64,000 bases of DNA, from assembly GCF_000719135.1 (NCBI RefSeq), contig NZ_JOEK01000017.1, positions 186,001 through 250,000 on the forward strand, read 5' to 3'. The translations under genes and the position numbers were made by a program. Below are positions 17,250 through 26,406 of the stretch, piece after piece (position 1 is the stretch's first letter; each line of letters opens with the position of its first letter). The notes beneath the pieces were generated by a model. That model saw nothing but the letters and a program-made list of their open reading frames with translations. It was not told the origin of the DNA and did no database searches. This DNA is from Streptomyces avicenniae. GTDB taxonomy: Bacteria > Actinomycetota > Actinomycetes > Streptomycetales > Streptomycetaceae.

Positions 17250-17279
17250 AACTCATTTATATCACTGCCTTATGTATCG
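17250..17279 (-). promoter_or_regulatory. AT-rich promoter/operator candidate for the MarR-MFS operon
   Basis: The 30 bp directly before the MarR ATG are strikingly AT-rich for this genome (on the minus strand: atacataaggcagtgatat, then aaatgagtt). It includes two related ATAnATAA/ATAtAAAT blocks. No clear Shine-Dalgarno is seen, so a leaderless or weakly initiated autorepressed transcript is possible. Confidence 0.45.
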
Positions 17280-17315
17280 GGCTCACAGCGGCCCGCGGCG
17301 GGCGGGGAGGACAGC

Positions 17316-17353
17316 GTTCCCGCCGGGAAACGGGTGTGATGCCGCCGGGTAAC
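17316..17353 (+). promoter_or_regulatory. Candidate GlnR box upstream of the nitrite reductase operon
   Basis: Half-sites in GlnR spacing are GTTCC (17316), GAAAC (17327, perfect b-site), GATGC (17338) and GTAAC (17349), each 11 bp apart. The last half-site ends 22 bp before the ATG of the oxidoreductase gene. GAAAC and GTAAC are exactly 22 bp apart, as in the box upstream of nasA. Confidence 0.6.
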
Positions 17354-17375
17354 AGCGCCCCCGCACGCTCGGTGC

Positions 17376-18635
17376 ATGCGAACGAACGGCGCGGCGGCGG
17401 ACGGCCGTCTGGTGATCGTCGGCGGCGGCCAGGCAGCCGCCCGCCTGGCGCGCCGCGTCCTGCCGGGCGCCGCCGGGTCCGTCACGGTGCTGGCGGAGGA
17501 GCGGTGGCCCGCGTACAACCGGGTGCTGCTCGCCGACGTGCTGGCCGGGCGTTACCCGGCAGAGGTCATCGAGCTGCCGGGCCCGCCGGAGGCGGTGCGC
17601 TGGCTCCCCGGGGCGCGGGCCGTCCGCATCGACCGCGCCGCGCGCACCGTGACGTGCGACGACGGCGGCGTGCACCCGTACGACACCCTCGTCCTCGCCA
17701 CCGGCGCCAACCCCGTCCTGCCGCCCCTGCCCGGCCTCCACTCCCCCGGCCACCAACTGCCGGACGGCGTCCGGGCCCTGCGCACGCTCGACGACTGCCG
17801 CGCGCTGAGCGACGCCCTCGACGCCGCGCCGGGCGCCGCGCCCGCCGTCGTCATCGGCGGCGGCCTGCTCGGCGTCCTCGCCTCGGCCGCGCTGGCACGG
17901 CGCGGCGCCCGCGTGCTGCTTGCCCAGCGCGCCGCGCACCTGCTCGACCGCCACCTCGACCCGGAGGCCGCCGCGCTGCTGCGCGCCCACCTGACGGACC
18001 TCGGCGTCGAGGTGCACACGGAGTGCGCGGTCAGCGCGCTGCGCACCGACCCCGCGACGGGCGCCGTACGGGGCGTGCGGCTGGCGGACGGGTACGAGGC
18101 GGACGCCCGGCTCGTGGTCCTCGCCTGCGGCGTCCGGCCGCGCGTCGGGCTGGCCAGGGACGCCGGGCTGCCCGTCGGCCCCACGGGCGGCGTCGTCGTG
18201 GACGACCTGCTGACGACGGCCGACCCGCGCATCCGCGCCCTCGGCGACTGCGCTGAACACGCCGGTGTCTCCTACGGGTTGGCCGGGGCCGCGACCGAAC
18301 AGGCCGACGTCCTGGCCGCCGTGCTGAGCGGCGACCGCGCCGCCCGCTACACCGGCACCCGCGCGCTGGTGCGCCTCACGCTGCCGGACGGACCGGCGCC
18401 GTTCGACCTCGCCGCCTTCGGGCTGCCCGTGCCAGGCCCGCCGGACGACACGCTGCGGCTCGCGGACGGGACGCGCGGCACGTACCGCTCGCTCGTCGTC
18501 CGCGACGACCACCTGCGCGGCGGCGTCCTGGTGGGCGACCTGGGCGGCGTCGGCCCGCTGGCGCGCGCCTGGCAGGCGGCCGAGCCACTCCCCGCGGGCC
18601 CGCTGCTGCACCTGCTCTCCCCCGACACCGCCTGA
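17376..18635 (+). CDS. FAD-dependent NAD(P) oxidoreductase of the nitrite reductase operon
   Basis: This 419-aa protein resembles the N-terminal FAD/NAD half of NirB and the NasB/NasC-type electron transfer subunits. The FAD motif RLVIVGGGQAAARLARRVL is near residue 12. The second Rossmann motif AVVIGGGLLGVLASAALARRGARV lies near residue 158, and IRALGDCAEHAGVSYGLAGAATEQADVL closes the FAD site. It has no C-terminal iron-sulphur or sirohaem domain. It sits 53 bp upstream of nirB on the same strand behind a GlnR-like box, so it probably feeds electrons to nitrate or nitrite reductase. NasA in this window has no reductase domain, which makes this gene product a plausible donor. Confidence 0.82.
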   Translation: MRTNGAAADGRLVIVGGGQAAARLARRVLPGAAGSVTVLAEERWPAYNRVLLADVLAGRYPAEVIELPGPPEAVRWLPGARAVRIDRAARTVTCDDGGVHPYDTLVLATGANPVLPPLPGLHSPGHQLPDGVRALRTLDDCRALSDALDAAPGAAPAVVIGGGLLGVLASAALARRGARVLLAQRAAHLLDRHLDPEAAALLRAHLTDLGVEVHTECAVSALRTDPATGAVRGVRLADGYEADARLVVLACGVRPRVGLARDAGLPVGPTGGVVVDDLLTTADPRIRALGDCAEHAGVSYGLAGAATEQADVLAAVLSGDRAARYTGTRALVRLTLPDGPAPFDLAAFGLPVPGPPDDTLRLADGTRGTYRSLVVRDDHLRGGVLVGDLGGVGPLARAWQAAEPLPAGPLLHLLSPDTA

Positions 18636-18688
18636 CCCCCTCGCACCCGCATCCCGCACCCGCACCCACCCGCATGGAGGCCCCGATC

Positions 18689-21265
18689 ATGTCCCCCGCG
18701 CGCAAGCCCACCCTCGTGCTCGTCGGTCACGGCATGGTCGGCCAGCGCTTCCTCGAACAGCTCGCCGACCTCGGCGTGACGCGCACCGCCCGGGTGGTCG
18801 TGTTCGGCGAGGAGCCGCGCCCGGCGTACGACCGCGTGCACCTCACCTCCTGCTTCACCGGCACGACGCCCGAGGCCCTGTCGCTCGTCCCGGACGGCTT
18901 CCTGGCGACGCACGGCATCGAGACGCACACCGGCGACCCCGTCACGGCCCTCGACCGGGAGGCGCGGACCGTCACGACGGCGTCCGGCCTGGTCGTCGCG
19001 TACGACACGCTCGTCCTGGCCACCGGCTCGTACGCCTTCGTGCCGCCCGTGCCAGGACGCGACGCGGACGGCTGCTTCGTGTACCGCACGATCGAGGACG
19101 TCCGCGCCATCGAGGAGCGCGCGCGCACGGCCCGCGCCGGGGTCGTCGTGGGCGGCGGCCTGCTGGGGCTTGAGGCGGCCGGGGCCCTGACCGGGCTCGG
19201 CCTCACGACGCACGTCGTCGAGTTCGCCCCCCGCCTGATGGCGGTGCAGGTGGACGACGGCGGCGGCGCCGCGCTGCGGCGGGCCGTGGAGGGCCTGGGC
19301 GTCGTGGTGCACACGGGCGTCGGCGGGCAGGAGATCACGACGGACGCGACCGGCGCCGTCACCGGCATCACGCTGTCGGACGGCTCGTCGGTCGCGGCCG
19401 GGCTCGTCGTCTTCTCGGCCGGGGTCAGGCCGCGCGACGCGCTCGCCCGCGAGGCGGGGCTGCCGGTCGGCGAGCGCGGCGGCATCGTCGTGGACGCGCA
19501 CTGCCGCACGTCCGACCCCGCCGTCTACGCGATCGGCGAGTGCGCGCGGGCGGCGGACGGCACGGTGTACGGGCTGGTCGCGCCCGGCTACGAGATGGCC
19601 GCGACCGCCGCCGCCGCCATCGCGGGCGCGGCGGACGGCAGGCCGTTCACCGGCGCCGACACCTCGACCAAGCTCAAGCTGCTCGGCGTGGACGTCGCCT
19701 CCTTCGGCGACGCGCACGGCCGCGCCGACGGCTGCCTCGACGTCGTCTACGCCGACTCGCGCGCCGGGATCTACCGCAAGCTGGTCGTCGCCGACGACGG
19801 CACGCTCCTCGGCGGCGTCCTCGTCGGCGACGCCGAGTCGTACGGCCTGCTGCGCCCGCTGACCGGCACGGTGCCGCCCGCCGCACCCGAGCAACTCGTC
19901 CTGCCAGCCGGGCTCGCGCCGCCCACCGCCATCGGCCCTGCGGCGCTGCCCGACGACGCGGTGATCTGCAGCTGCCACAACGTCAGCAAGGGCACGATCC
20001 GCGCGGCCGTCGCCGAGGGCGGCTGCGCGTCGGTGGCCGAGGTCAAGGGCTGCACCCGCGCGGGCACCGGCTGCGGCAGCTGCGTCAAGGTGCTCGGCCA
20101 GCTGGTGAACGACGAGCTGACGGCGGCCGGGGTCGCCGTGGACACCGGGCTGTGCGGCTGCTTCGCGCAGACGCGGCAGGAGCTGTACGAGATCGTGCGC
20201 GCCCTGCGGATCACCACCTACCGGGCGCTGCTGGACGGCTACGGCCGCGCCGAGGCGCGCGGCGGCGAGGGCTGCGAGGTCTGCAAGCCGGTCGCCGCGT
20301 CCGTCATCGCCTCCCTGGCACCGTCCATCGGCGCGGACGGCTATGTCCTGGACGGCGAACAGGCCGCGCTCCAGGACACGAACGATCACTTTCTCGCCAA
20401 CATGCAGCGCAACGGGTCGTACTCGATCGTGCCGCGCGTGCCGGGCGGCGAGATCACGCCGGAGAAGCTGATCGTCATCGGCGAGGTCGCGCGCGACTTC
20501 GGGCTCTACACGAAGATCACCGGCGGCCAGCGCATCGACCTGTTCGGCGCCCGCGTGGACCAGTTGCCGCGCATCTGGGCGCGGCTGGTCGCCGCCGGGT
20601 TCGAGTCGGGGCACGCGTACGGGAAGGCGCTGCGGACGGTCAAGTCGTGCGTGGGCTCGACCTGGTGCCGCTTCGGCGTGCAGGACAGCGTGGCCATGGC
20701 CATCGACCTGGAGCTGCGCTACCGGGGGCTGCGCTCGCCGCACAAGCTGAAGTCGGCCGTCTCCGGCTGCGCGCGCGAGTGCGCCGAGGCGATGAGCAAG
20801 GACTTCGGCGTCATCGCGACGGCGGCCGGCTGGAACCTGTACGTCGGCGGCAACGGCGGCGCCACGCCCCGGCACGCCGACCTGCTGGCGCAGGACCTCT
20901 CCGACACCGGCCTGGTGCAGCTGATCGACCGGTTCCTCATGTTCTACGTCCGCACCGCCGACCGCCTGGAGCGCACCTCGGTCTGGCTGGAGCGCATGGG
21001 CCTCGACCACGTGCGCGACGTGGTCGTGGACGACTCGCTGGGCATCTGCGCCGACCTTGAGGCGCTGATGGCCGCGCACGTGGCCGGGTACCGCGACGAG
21101 TGGGCGCAGACGCTGGGCGACCCGGAGCGGCTGCGGCGCTTCGTGTCCTTCGTGAACGCGCCCGACACCCCCGACCCCACCGTCACCTTCACCCCGGAGC
21201 GCGGCCAGATCAGGCCCGACCTGACGGCGCTGGCCGTCCCGACCGCGGAGGCCACCGCCCGATGA
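18689..21265 (+). CDS. nirB: NADH-dependent assimilatory nitrite reductase, large subunit
   Basis: This 858-aa enzyme reduces nitrite to ammonium. The start is ATG 18689 (MSPARKPTLVLVGHGMVGQRFLEQL) because GGAGG lies at good spacing. An earlier in-frame ATG at 18674 overlaps that Shine-Dalgarno. Domains in order: FAD/NAD oxidoreductase (about 1-390), a BFD-type [2Fe-2S] domain with CSCHNVSKGTIRAAV...CTRAGTGCGSC (about 427-465), the ferredoxin-like half-domain, and the sirohaem/[4Fe-4S] domain. The last has cluster cysteines C654 and C660 (CVGSTWC) and C694 and C698 (CAREC). The size and motifs are complete. It overlaps nirD by four bases. Sirohaem is needed, and a chelatase gene lies in the same window. 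Confidence 0.95.
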   Translation: MSPARKPTLVLVGHGMVGQRFLEQLADLGVTRTARVVVFGEEPRPAYDRVHLTSCFTGTTPEALSLVPDGFLATHGIETHTGDPVTALDREARTVTTASGLVVAYDTLVLATGSYAFVPPVPGRDADGCFVYRTIEDVRAIEERARTARAGVVVGGGLLGLEAAGALTGLGLTTHVVEFAPRLMAVQVDDGGGAALRRAVEGLGVVVHTGVGGQEITTDATGAVTGITLSDGSSVAAGLVVFSAGVRPRDALAREAGLPVGERGGIVVDAHCRTSDPAVYAIGECARAADGTVYGLVAPGYEMAATAAAAIAGAADGRPFTGADTSTKLKLLGVDVASFGDAHGRADGCLDVVYADSRAGIYRKLVVADDGTLLGGVLVGDAESYGLLRPLTGTVPPAAPEQLVLPAGLAPPTAIGPAALPDDAVICSCHNVSKGTIRAAVAEGGCASVAEVKGCTRAGTGCGSCVKVLGQLVNDELTAAGVAVDTGLCGCFAQTRQELYEIVRALRITTYRALLDGYGRAEARGGEGCEVCKPVAASVIASLAPSIGADGYVLDGEQAALQDTNDHFLANMQRNGSYSIVPRVPGGEITPEKLIVIGEVARDFGLYTKITGGQRIDLFGARVDQLPRIWARLVAAGFESGHAYGKALRTVKSCVGSTWCRFGVQDSVAMAIDLELRYRGLRSPHKLKSAVSGCARECAEAMSKDFGVIATAAGWNLYVGGNGGATPRHADLLAQDLSDTGLVQLIDRFLMFYVRTADRLERTSVWLERMGLDHVRDVVVDDSLGICADLEALMAAHVAGYRDEWAQTLGDPERLRRFVSFVNAPDTPDPTVTFTPERGQIRPDLTALAVPTAEATAR

Positions 21266-21624
21266 GCACGCCGCCCACCACCCTCGAACTGCTCCTGCCC
21301 GACGGCTCCTGGTTCCCCGTCTGCGACCTGGCCGCCCTCACCCCGGGCCGGGGCGTCGCGGCGCTGCTGCCGGGCGGCGCCCAGGCGGCGGTCTTCCTCG
21401 ACGGCCGCGGCGCGACGTACGCCATCGACAACCGCGACCCGTTCACGGGCGCCCGGGTGCTGGCGCGCGGGCTGCTCGGCTCGACGGGCGGCAGCGGCGG
21501 CGGCCCGTTCGTCGCCTCGCCGCTGCTCAAGCAGCGCTTCGACCTGACGACCGGCGTCTGCCTCGACGACCCCTCCCCCGACCGCGCGGTCACGGCCTAC
21601 CCCACCCGCCGCACGACGAACTGA
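21262..21624 (+). CDS. nirD: Nitrite reductase small subunit (Rieske-like fold)
   Basis: ATG 21262 overlaps the nirB stop (ATGA), giving 120 aa. The sequence shows the NirD fold: SWFPVCDLAALTPGRGVAALLPGGAQAAVFL, YAIDNRDPFTGARVLARGLLGS and PFVASPLLKQRFDLTTGVCLDD. As in other NirD proteins, it has no Rieske Cys/His ligands, so it is structural rather than redox-active. It should form the NADH-nitrite reductase with NirB. Confidence 0.93.
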   Translation: MSTPPTTLELLLPDGSWFPVCDLAALTPGRGVAALLPGGAQAAVFLDGRGATYAIDNRDPFTGARVLARGLLGSTGGSGGGPFVASPLLKQRFDLTTGVCLDDPSPDRAVTAYPTRRTTN

Positions 21625-21677
21625 CACGTGACGCGGCCAACACCCCCTGAATCGTGCGCACTTGCGATCGGCGAGCC

Positions 21678-21683
21678 TAGGAT
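21678..21683 (+). promoter_or_regulatory. Possible -10 element (TAGGAT) of the secreted-protein gene
   Basis: TAGGAT lies about 43 bp before the ATG at 21726 in the 100-bp gap after nirD. The corresponding -35 region is poor, so the call is weak. Confidence 0.3.
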
Positions 21684-21725
21684 CGCCTCCTCACGTCCCG
21701 TCTCCTCACCTGGAAAAGCACGCAC

Positions 21726-22940
21726 ATGCGCATATCTCTCGCCCTGACGGCCCTCGCGTCCGGCGCGCTGGTCGCCCTCGGCGGCGTCCCCGCGGCCGGT
21801 GCCGCGACGGTCCCCACCACAGCGAGCGGGCACGCCCCCGTCTTCACCACCCCCGCGCTCCCCCCTGGCATCGGCCAGTTGCTCGACACCGTGCAGATCG
21901 ACCCGTACACCACCTGGGCGTTCGGCATGCACCGCGGCGAGGACGTGCCGGACAGCCCGCTGCTCCTCGGCCTCGACACGCGGACCGATCAGGGATGGCA
22001 GGAGATCGAGCTGCCCGCGTACGGCGGCGGCATGAACGAGATCAACGCCGCCACCGCCGTACCGGGCTCCGGCGGCGCCGAGGCATGGCTCGTCGGGCTC
22101 GCCGACCTGGAGGAGACGGGCGGCATCCTGACCTATCACCTGACGGACGGCGTCTGGCGGGCCGTGACCGCGCCGCTGCCGCCGAAGGCCGAGTTCGGCG
22201 GCTTCTCGGCGGTGTCCGCGCTCGCCCCCGACGACGTGTGGGCGGTCGGCTGGGCGGACATCATCGACAGCCGCACGCCGCATCCGACGAAGCCGGGCGG
22301 CGTGATCATCGAATCGCACTTCGAGGCCCTCGTGGAGCACTGGGACGGCACCTCCTGGCAGCAGGTCGCCGTGCCCGACCCCGCCGCGTTCACCCCGAGC
22401 AGCCTCCTGGCGACCGGTCCTGGCGAGCTGTGGATCGGCGGCTGGGACGAGAACGGCCACCCGGCGCTGCGCCACCTGGACGACGGCGTGTGGACGACCG
22501 CCGACCTGCCCGCGACCCCGGGGGGCGGCGAGCTGTACGGGCTCGCCGCGGGCGCCGACGGCACGCTGTGGGCCGTCGGCCGGAGCCTGCCGACCGAGGA
22601 CGGCGGGGACACCGGGACCGAGGCGCTCGTCCTGCGCGACACCGGTGACGGCTGGGAGCGCGTCCCCACGCCGGACGCCGCCGGGCGCCTCAAGCGCGTC
22701 GCCGTCACGCCGGGCGGTGTGACCGTCGTCGGCGAGCGCGTCGGCGACCCGTCCGGCCTCGTGATGCGGCTGACCGGCGACCGGTGGACGCTCCCCGTGC
22801 TCCCGGACACGGACGCCGACCTGCGCTGGATCAACGGCGTGTCCCTCTCCCCCACGGGCCGGCTCACGTTCGTCGGCGCCACGGCCGACGAGGACAACCC
22901 CATCCTGTCGCAGCCCCTGGTCCTCCACTCCTGGAACTGA
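21726..22940 (+). CDS. Secreted beta-propeller-like protein
   Basis: This 404-aa protein begins with a signal peptide (MRISLALTALASGALVALGG, cleavage probably after AGA-A near residue 26). The mature part repeats short units such as DDVWAVGWAD, GELWIGGWDENG, GTLWAVGRS and LVMRLTGDRW, each with a Trp-Ala-Val-Gly core. That pattern suggests a beta-propeller of about six blades of the kind seen in extracellular sensors and in secreted actinobacterial proteins of unknown role. No catalytic motif is seen. It is separate from the nir operon. Confidence 0.7.
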   Translation: MRISLALTALASGALVALGGVPAAGAATVPTTASGHAPVFTTPALPPGIGQLLDTVQIDPYTTWAFGMHRGEDVPDSPLLLGLDTRTDQGWQEIELPAYGGGMNEINAATAVPGSGGAEAWLVGLADLEETGGILTYHLTDGVWRAVTAPLPPKAEFGGFSAVSALAPDDVWAVGWADIIDSRTPHPTKPGGVIIESHFEALVEHWDGTSWQQVAVPDPAAFTPSSLLATGPGELWIGGWDENGHPALRHLDDGVWTTADLPATPGGGELYGLAAGADGTLWAVGRSLPTEDGGDTGTEALVLRDTGDGWERVPTPDAAGRLKRVAVTPGGVTVVGERVGDPSGLVMRLTGDRWTLPVLPDTDADLRWINGVSLSPTGRLTFVGATADEDNPILSQPLVLHSWN

Positions 22941-23075
22941 CCACCCGCGCGCCCGGCCCCTCGCCCCGGGGGACGACCACCGGTCGCCCCCGGCACCGAA
23001 CCGCGCCACAGTGGACGTGACCGTGCGGTGGCGCGGGAAGCGACCGGTGGTGCGGGACAGCGAAGGAGGCGGCCC

Positions 23076-23948
23076 ATGGTCCGGCCCTTGACCGTCGGGG
23101 TGGACGGCAGCCCGAGCAGCGGCGCCGCCGTCGAGTGGGCCGCGCGCGAGGCCGGGCGGCGCGGGCTCGGCGTCCACCTGGTGCACGCCTGGGTCGATGA
23201 GTCCCTGTACATGGGGACGGTGCCGGACGGGCGGGACGGGCAGCAGTTGCTGGAGCAGGTGGCGCGCGACGTCTCCTCCCGTCACCCCGGCCTGCCCGTC
23301 ACGACGGAGCTGCTGGCGGAGACGGCGACCGCCGGGCTGATCGAGAAGGCCGACGGCGCCGAGGTCATGGTGCTCGGCACGCGCGGCCACACCCCGGTGA
23401 TGGGCTTCCTGCTCGGCTCGGTCGGCCTGCCCGTCATCGCGCACAGCGAGCGCCCCGTCGTGCTCGTGCGGGCGGGGGCGGACGACGACGGGGACGAGAT
23501 CGTCGTCGGCCTGCGGGACCTCGGGCCGCCGGGGGACGCGCTGCTCGGGCTCGCGTTCGCCTCCGCCGTCGCACGGGGGGCCGCCGTGCGGGCGGTGCGC
23601 GTGTGGGGCGGGGCGCCGTCGCTCTTCGGCGGCTCCGACCTGCCGGAGAACCTGGAGGACCGCGACGCGCACGACGAGGCGGAGGCGCGGGAGACGGCGG
23701 CGCTGGTCGAGGCGCTGGCGCCCTGGCGCCTCCAGTTCCCGGACGTGCCCCTGATCGAGGACGTGCGGTTCGGCAACGCGGCGGAGGAGCTGCTGCGCGC
23801 CGCCTCGGTGAGCGCGGCGCTGCTGGTGGTGGGGCGGCGCACGAACCGTTCGCTGTTCGCCATGCGCATCGGCGCCGTCGCGCACGCGGCGCTGCACCAC
23901 GCGCCCGCGCCCGTGGCCGTCGTCCCGTACGAACGGCACGGGCGGTAG
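23076..23948 (+). CDS. Tandem universal stress protein (UspA superfamily)
   Basis: The 290-aa protein starts at ATG 23076 (MVRPLTVGVDGSPSSGAAVEWAAREAGRRG) with AAGGAGG upstream. It contains two USP domains. The first has VMVLGTRGHTPVMGFLLGSVGLPVIAHSERPVVLVRAG, a complete ATP-binding G-2x-G-9x-GS motif. The second has ALLVVGRRTNRSLFAMRIGAVAHAALHHAPAPVAVVPY, where the motif is partly changed. Actinobacterial tandem USPs respond to low oxygen, nitric oxide and stationary phase. Nearby stress-type genes are the GH65/PGM operon and the XRE-flavin-fold protein. It converges on the GH65 gene. Confidence 0.9.
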   Translation: MVRPLTVGVDGSPSSGAAVEWAAREAGRRGLGVHLVHAWVDESLYMGTVPDGRDGQQLLEQVARDVSSRHPGLPVTTELLAETATAGLIEKADGAEVMVLGTRGHTPVMGFLLGSVGLPVIAHSERPVVLVRAGADDDGDEIVVGLRDLGPPGDALLGLAFASAVARGAAVRAVRVWGGAPSLFGGSDLPENLEDRDAHDEAEARETAALVEALAPWRLQFPDVPLIEDVRFGNAAEELLRAASVSAALLVVGRRTNRSLFAMRIGAVAHAALHHAPAPVAVVPYERHGR

Positions 23949-23979
23949 GCCACGGGCGGACGGCGCCGCGTCCGGCGCG

Positions 23980-26406
23980 TCAGCCGGGGAGCGGCAGCAG
24001 CTTCTCCTCGCCGGGCGCCACCTCGACCGTGAGGTCGCCGAGCCGCACCCGCGCGGGCGCCTCCTCCCACTCGGGGACGGAGACCTTCACCTCGCCTGGC
24101 CGCATGTGCAGCCGCACCTCGACGCCCCTGAACCGCACGGAGAACGCGTACTCGGACAGCTCCGGCAGCGGCGCCGGGTCCAGCCACAGCGCGCCCTTGC
24201 GGGTCTCCAGGCCCGTCAGCCCGCGCTGCACGAGGTCGAGCGTCCCGGCCATCGCGCCGAGGTGGATGCCCTCGGACGTGGTGCCGCCCTGGATGTCGCA
24301 GACATCGCTGGCCAGCGCGTCCTTCATGTACGACCACGCCTTGGCGTGCCGGGAGCGGCCCAGCACCCAGGCGTGCACGACGCCGCTGAGCGTGGACCCG
24401 TGGCTCGTACGGTCGAGGTAGTACTCGACGGTGCGCCGCCACGTGTCCTCGTCGAAGTCGGTGTAGCCGAGGTGCTGGAGCACGGCGATCAGCTCGCGCG
24501 GCTGGAAGAGGTAGCCGAGCATGACCGTGTCGGCCTGCTTGGACGCCTTGTAGCGGTTGACGGTGTCGTGCTCCGACTCCAGGATGCGGTCCAGGCGGCG
24601 GATGTCGCCGTACCGCTTCCGGTAGCCCTCCCAGTCCAGTTCCTCCAGCTCGCCGTAGCCCTCGAACTGGCTGATGACGCCCTCGTGGAAGGGGACGTGG
24701 AGGCGGCGGGAGATCTCGTCCCACTCGTCGGGCTCCCCGTCGGCGAGGCCGATGCGCTCGAACACCTCGCGGCGCCGCGACACCGGCAGCGTCCGCGCCA
24801 CGCGCACGGCGTGCGCGAGGACCCAGGCGGCGGAGACGTTGGTGTACGCGTTGTCGTCCAGGCCGGACGTGTCGCGGTCCGGATAGCCGTCGTGGTACTC
24901 GTCCGGGCCGAGGACGCCGAGGATGCGGTAGCGCTCGTGCCGCCGGTCGTAGACGGCGGAGTCGGCCCAGAAGCGGGCGATCTGGAGCAGCATCTCGGCG
25001 CCGCGCGAGTGGGCGAACTCGGTGTCGCCCGTGACCTGGCCGTAGCGCCACGCGTTGTACGCGACCGCGGAGCCGACGTGGTGCTGGAGCCGCGAGTTGT
25101 CGGGCAGCCAGCGTCCCGAGCGCGGGTTGAGGTGGACCTCGGGCGTCTCCTCGCGGCCGTCGCTGCCGCTCTGCCAGGGGTACATCGCGCCCGCGCGGCC
25201 GATCGCGTGCGCCGAGCGGCACGCCTCGGGCAGACGCCGGTAGCGGTAGTTGATCAGCGCCTTGGACAGGTCGGGGAAGTGCAGGTTCAGGTAGGGCAGC
25301 ACGAACAGCTCGTCCCAGAACACGTGGCCCCGGTACGCCTCCCCGTGCAGCCCGCGCGCGGGCACGCCGACGTCCAGCTCCGCCGTGTGCGCGGGCGACA
25401 GCGTGCAGAGCAGGTGGAAGAGGTGCACGCGCAGGATGCGGCCCGGCTCGCCCGGCACCTCAAGTCCCGCGTGGCGCCACAGCCGTTCCCAGGCCATCCG
25501 GTGCGAGGCGAGCAGGTCGGCGTACGACGGCGCGCGGCGTACGCGTTCCAGTGCGGCGGACAGCGGGCTGCTGATCGCGGGGTCGCGCGAGGTGTGCAGC
25601 GCGATCGTCTTCTCCGCGACGACCGGGCGGTCGGGCGCGATCGGCAGGACGAGGACCTGCCCGACGCGGAAGTCGGAGCGGTGGGTCCTGATGTCCTCGC
25701 GCTTGATCTCCGGCTCGACGTGCGTGCGCGCGGCGACGACGATCCGGATGTCGGAGACGCTGGTGCGGCAGCGCAGCCAGATGACGGTGGGGTCCTTCTC
25801 CTCGCCGCCGCCGGTGCGCATCGCCGTCAGGTGGTGGTCGGCGAGGTCGCTGTAGCGGGAGACTCCCGTGTTGCCGATCGAGCCGTCGATCGCCGACTCG
25901 ACCTCCACGGTGCCCGACCAGTCCTCGGCGGTGAACTCGGTGCGCAGCGCCGCGAGATGGGGGTCGCCCATGTGCACGAGCCGGGACTGCGCGACGCGGG
26001 TGTGGCGGCCGTGCGCGTCGCGGTAGCGGAAGCGGCGCTCGTACGTGCCCTGGTGCATGTTCAGTTCCTGGCCGTACTCCAGCAGCTCGCCCCCTGCCGG
26101 GTCGTCGGGCGTGAACCAGTCGCCGTCCGGGCCGTCGTCGGGGTGCGTGCGGAAGCGCAGCGGCAGCCAGTTGGGCAGGTTGACCATGTCCTCGTGTTCC
26201 AGGGTGCGCCCGGCGAGGAGGGTGGGGGCCCGGTTGTAGAGACCGGCGGCGTAGCTGCCCGGGTAGTGCGTGCCGTCGGCGACGGTCTCGGGGGCGGCGC
26301 CGCGGGTGGCGAAGTAGCCGTTGCCCAGGGTGCACAGCGCCTCGCGCAGGGGCTCGGCGGCCGGGTCGTAGCCCTCGTACGTCCACTGCCACTCGGAGTC
26401 GGTCAT
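23980..26406 (-). CDS. Glycoside hydrolase family 65 phosphorylase (maltose/trehalose type)
   Basis: This 808-aa enzyme uses phosphate or water to cleave alpha-glucosides such as trehalose, maltose or kojibiose. The N-terminal beta-sandwich begins WQWTYEGYDPAAEPLREALCTLGNGYFATRGAAPE. The catalytic (alpha/alpha)6 barrel includes FWDELFVLPYLNLHFPDLSKALINYRYRRL, a YPWQSGSDGREE block and LGPDEYHDGYPD, which holds the general-acid Glu. The C-terminal block shows GTTSEGIHLGAMAGTLDLVQRGLTG. It overlaps the beta-phosphoglucomutase gene by four bases, so the released beta-glucose 1-phosphate can be isomerised to glucose 6-phosphate. The substrate is not fixed by sequence alone. Confidence 0.9.
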   Translation of the reverse strand: MTDSEWQWTYEGYDPAAEPLREALCTLGNGYFATRGAAPETVADGTHYPGSYAAGLYNRAPTLLAGRTLEHEDMVNLPNWLPLRFRTHPDDGPDGDWFTPDDPAGGELLEYGQELNMHQGTYERRFRYRDAHGRHTRVAQSRLVHMGDPHLAALRTEFTAEDWSGTVEVESAIDGSIGNTGVSRYSDLADHHLTAMRTGGGEEKDPTVIWLRCRTSVSDIRIVVAARTHVEPEIKREDIRTHRSDFRVGQVLVLPIAPDRPVVAEKTIALHTSRDPAISSPLSAALERVRRAPSYADLLASHRMAWERLWRHAGLEVPGEPGRILRVHLFHLLCTLSPAHTAELDVGVPARGLHGEAYRGHVFWDELFVLPYLNLHFPDLSKALINYRYRRLPEACRSAHAIGRAGAMYPWQSGSDGREETPEVHLNPRSGRWLPDNSRLQHHVGSAVAYNAWRYGQVTGDTEFAHSRGAEMLLQIARFWADSAVYDRRHERYRILGVLGPDEYHDGYPDRDTSGLDDNAYTNVSAAWVLAHAVRVARTLPVSRRREVFERIGLADGEPDEWDEISRRLHVPFHEGVISQFEGYGELEELDWEGYRKRYGDIRRLDRILESEHDTVNRYKASKQADTVMLGYLFQPRELIAVLQHLGYTDFDEDTWRRTVEYYLDRTSHGSTLSGVVHAWVLGRSRHAKAWSYMKDALASDVCDIQGGTTSEGIHLGAMAGTLDLVQRGLTGLETRKGALWLDPAPLPELSEYAFSVRFRGVEVRLHMRPGEVKVSVPEWEEAPARVRLGDLTVEVAPGEEKLLPLPG

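Noticed and set aside
18347..21079. 910-codon minus-strand frame opposite nirB
   Set aside because: Antisense shadow of nirB; no Shine-Dalgarno or domain.
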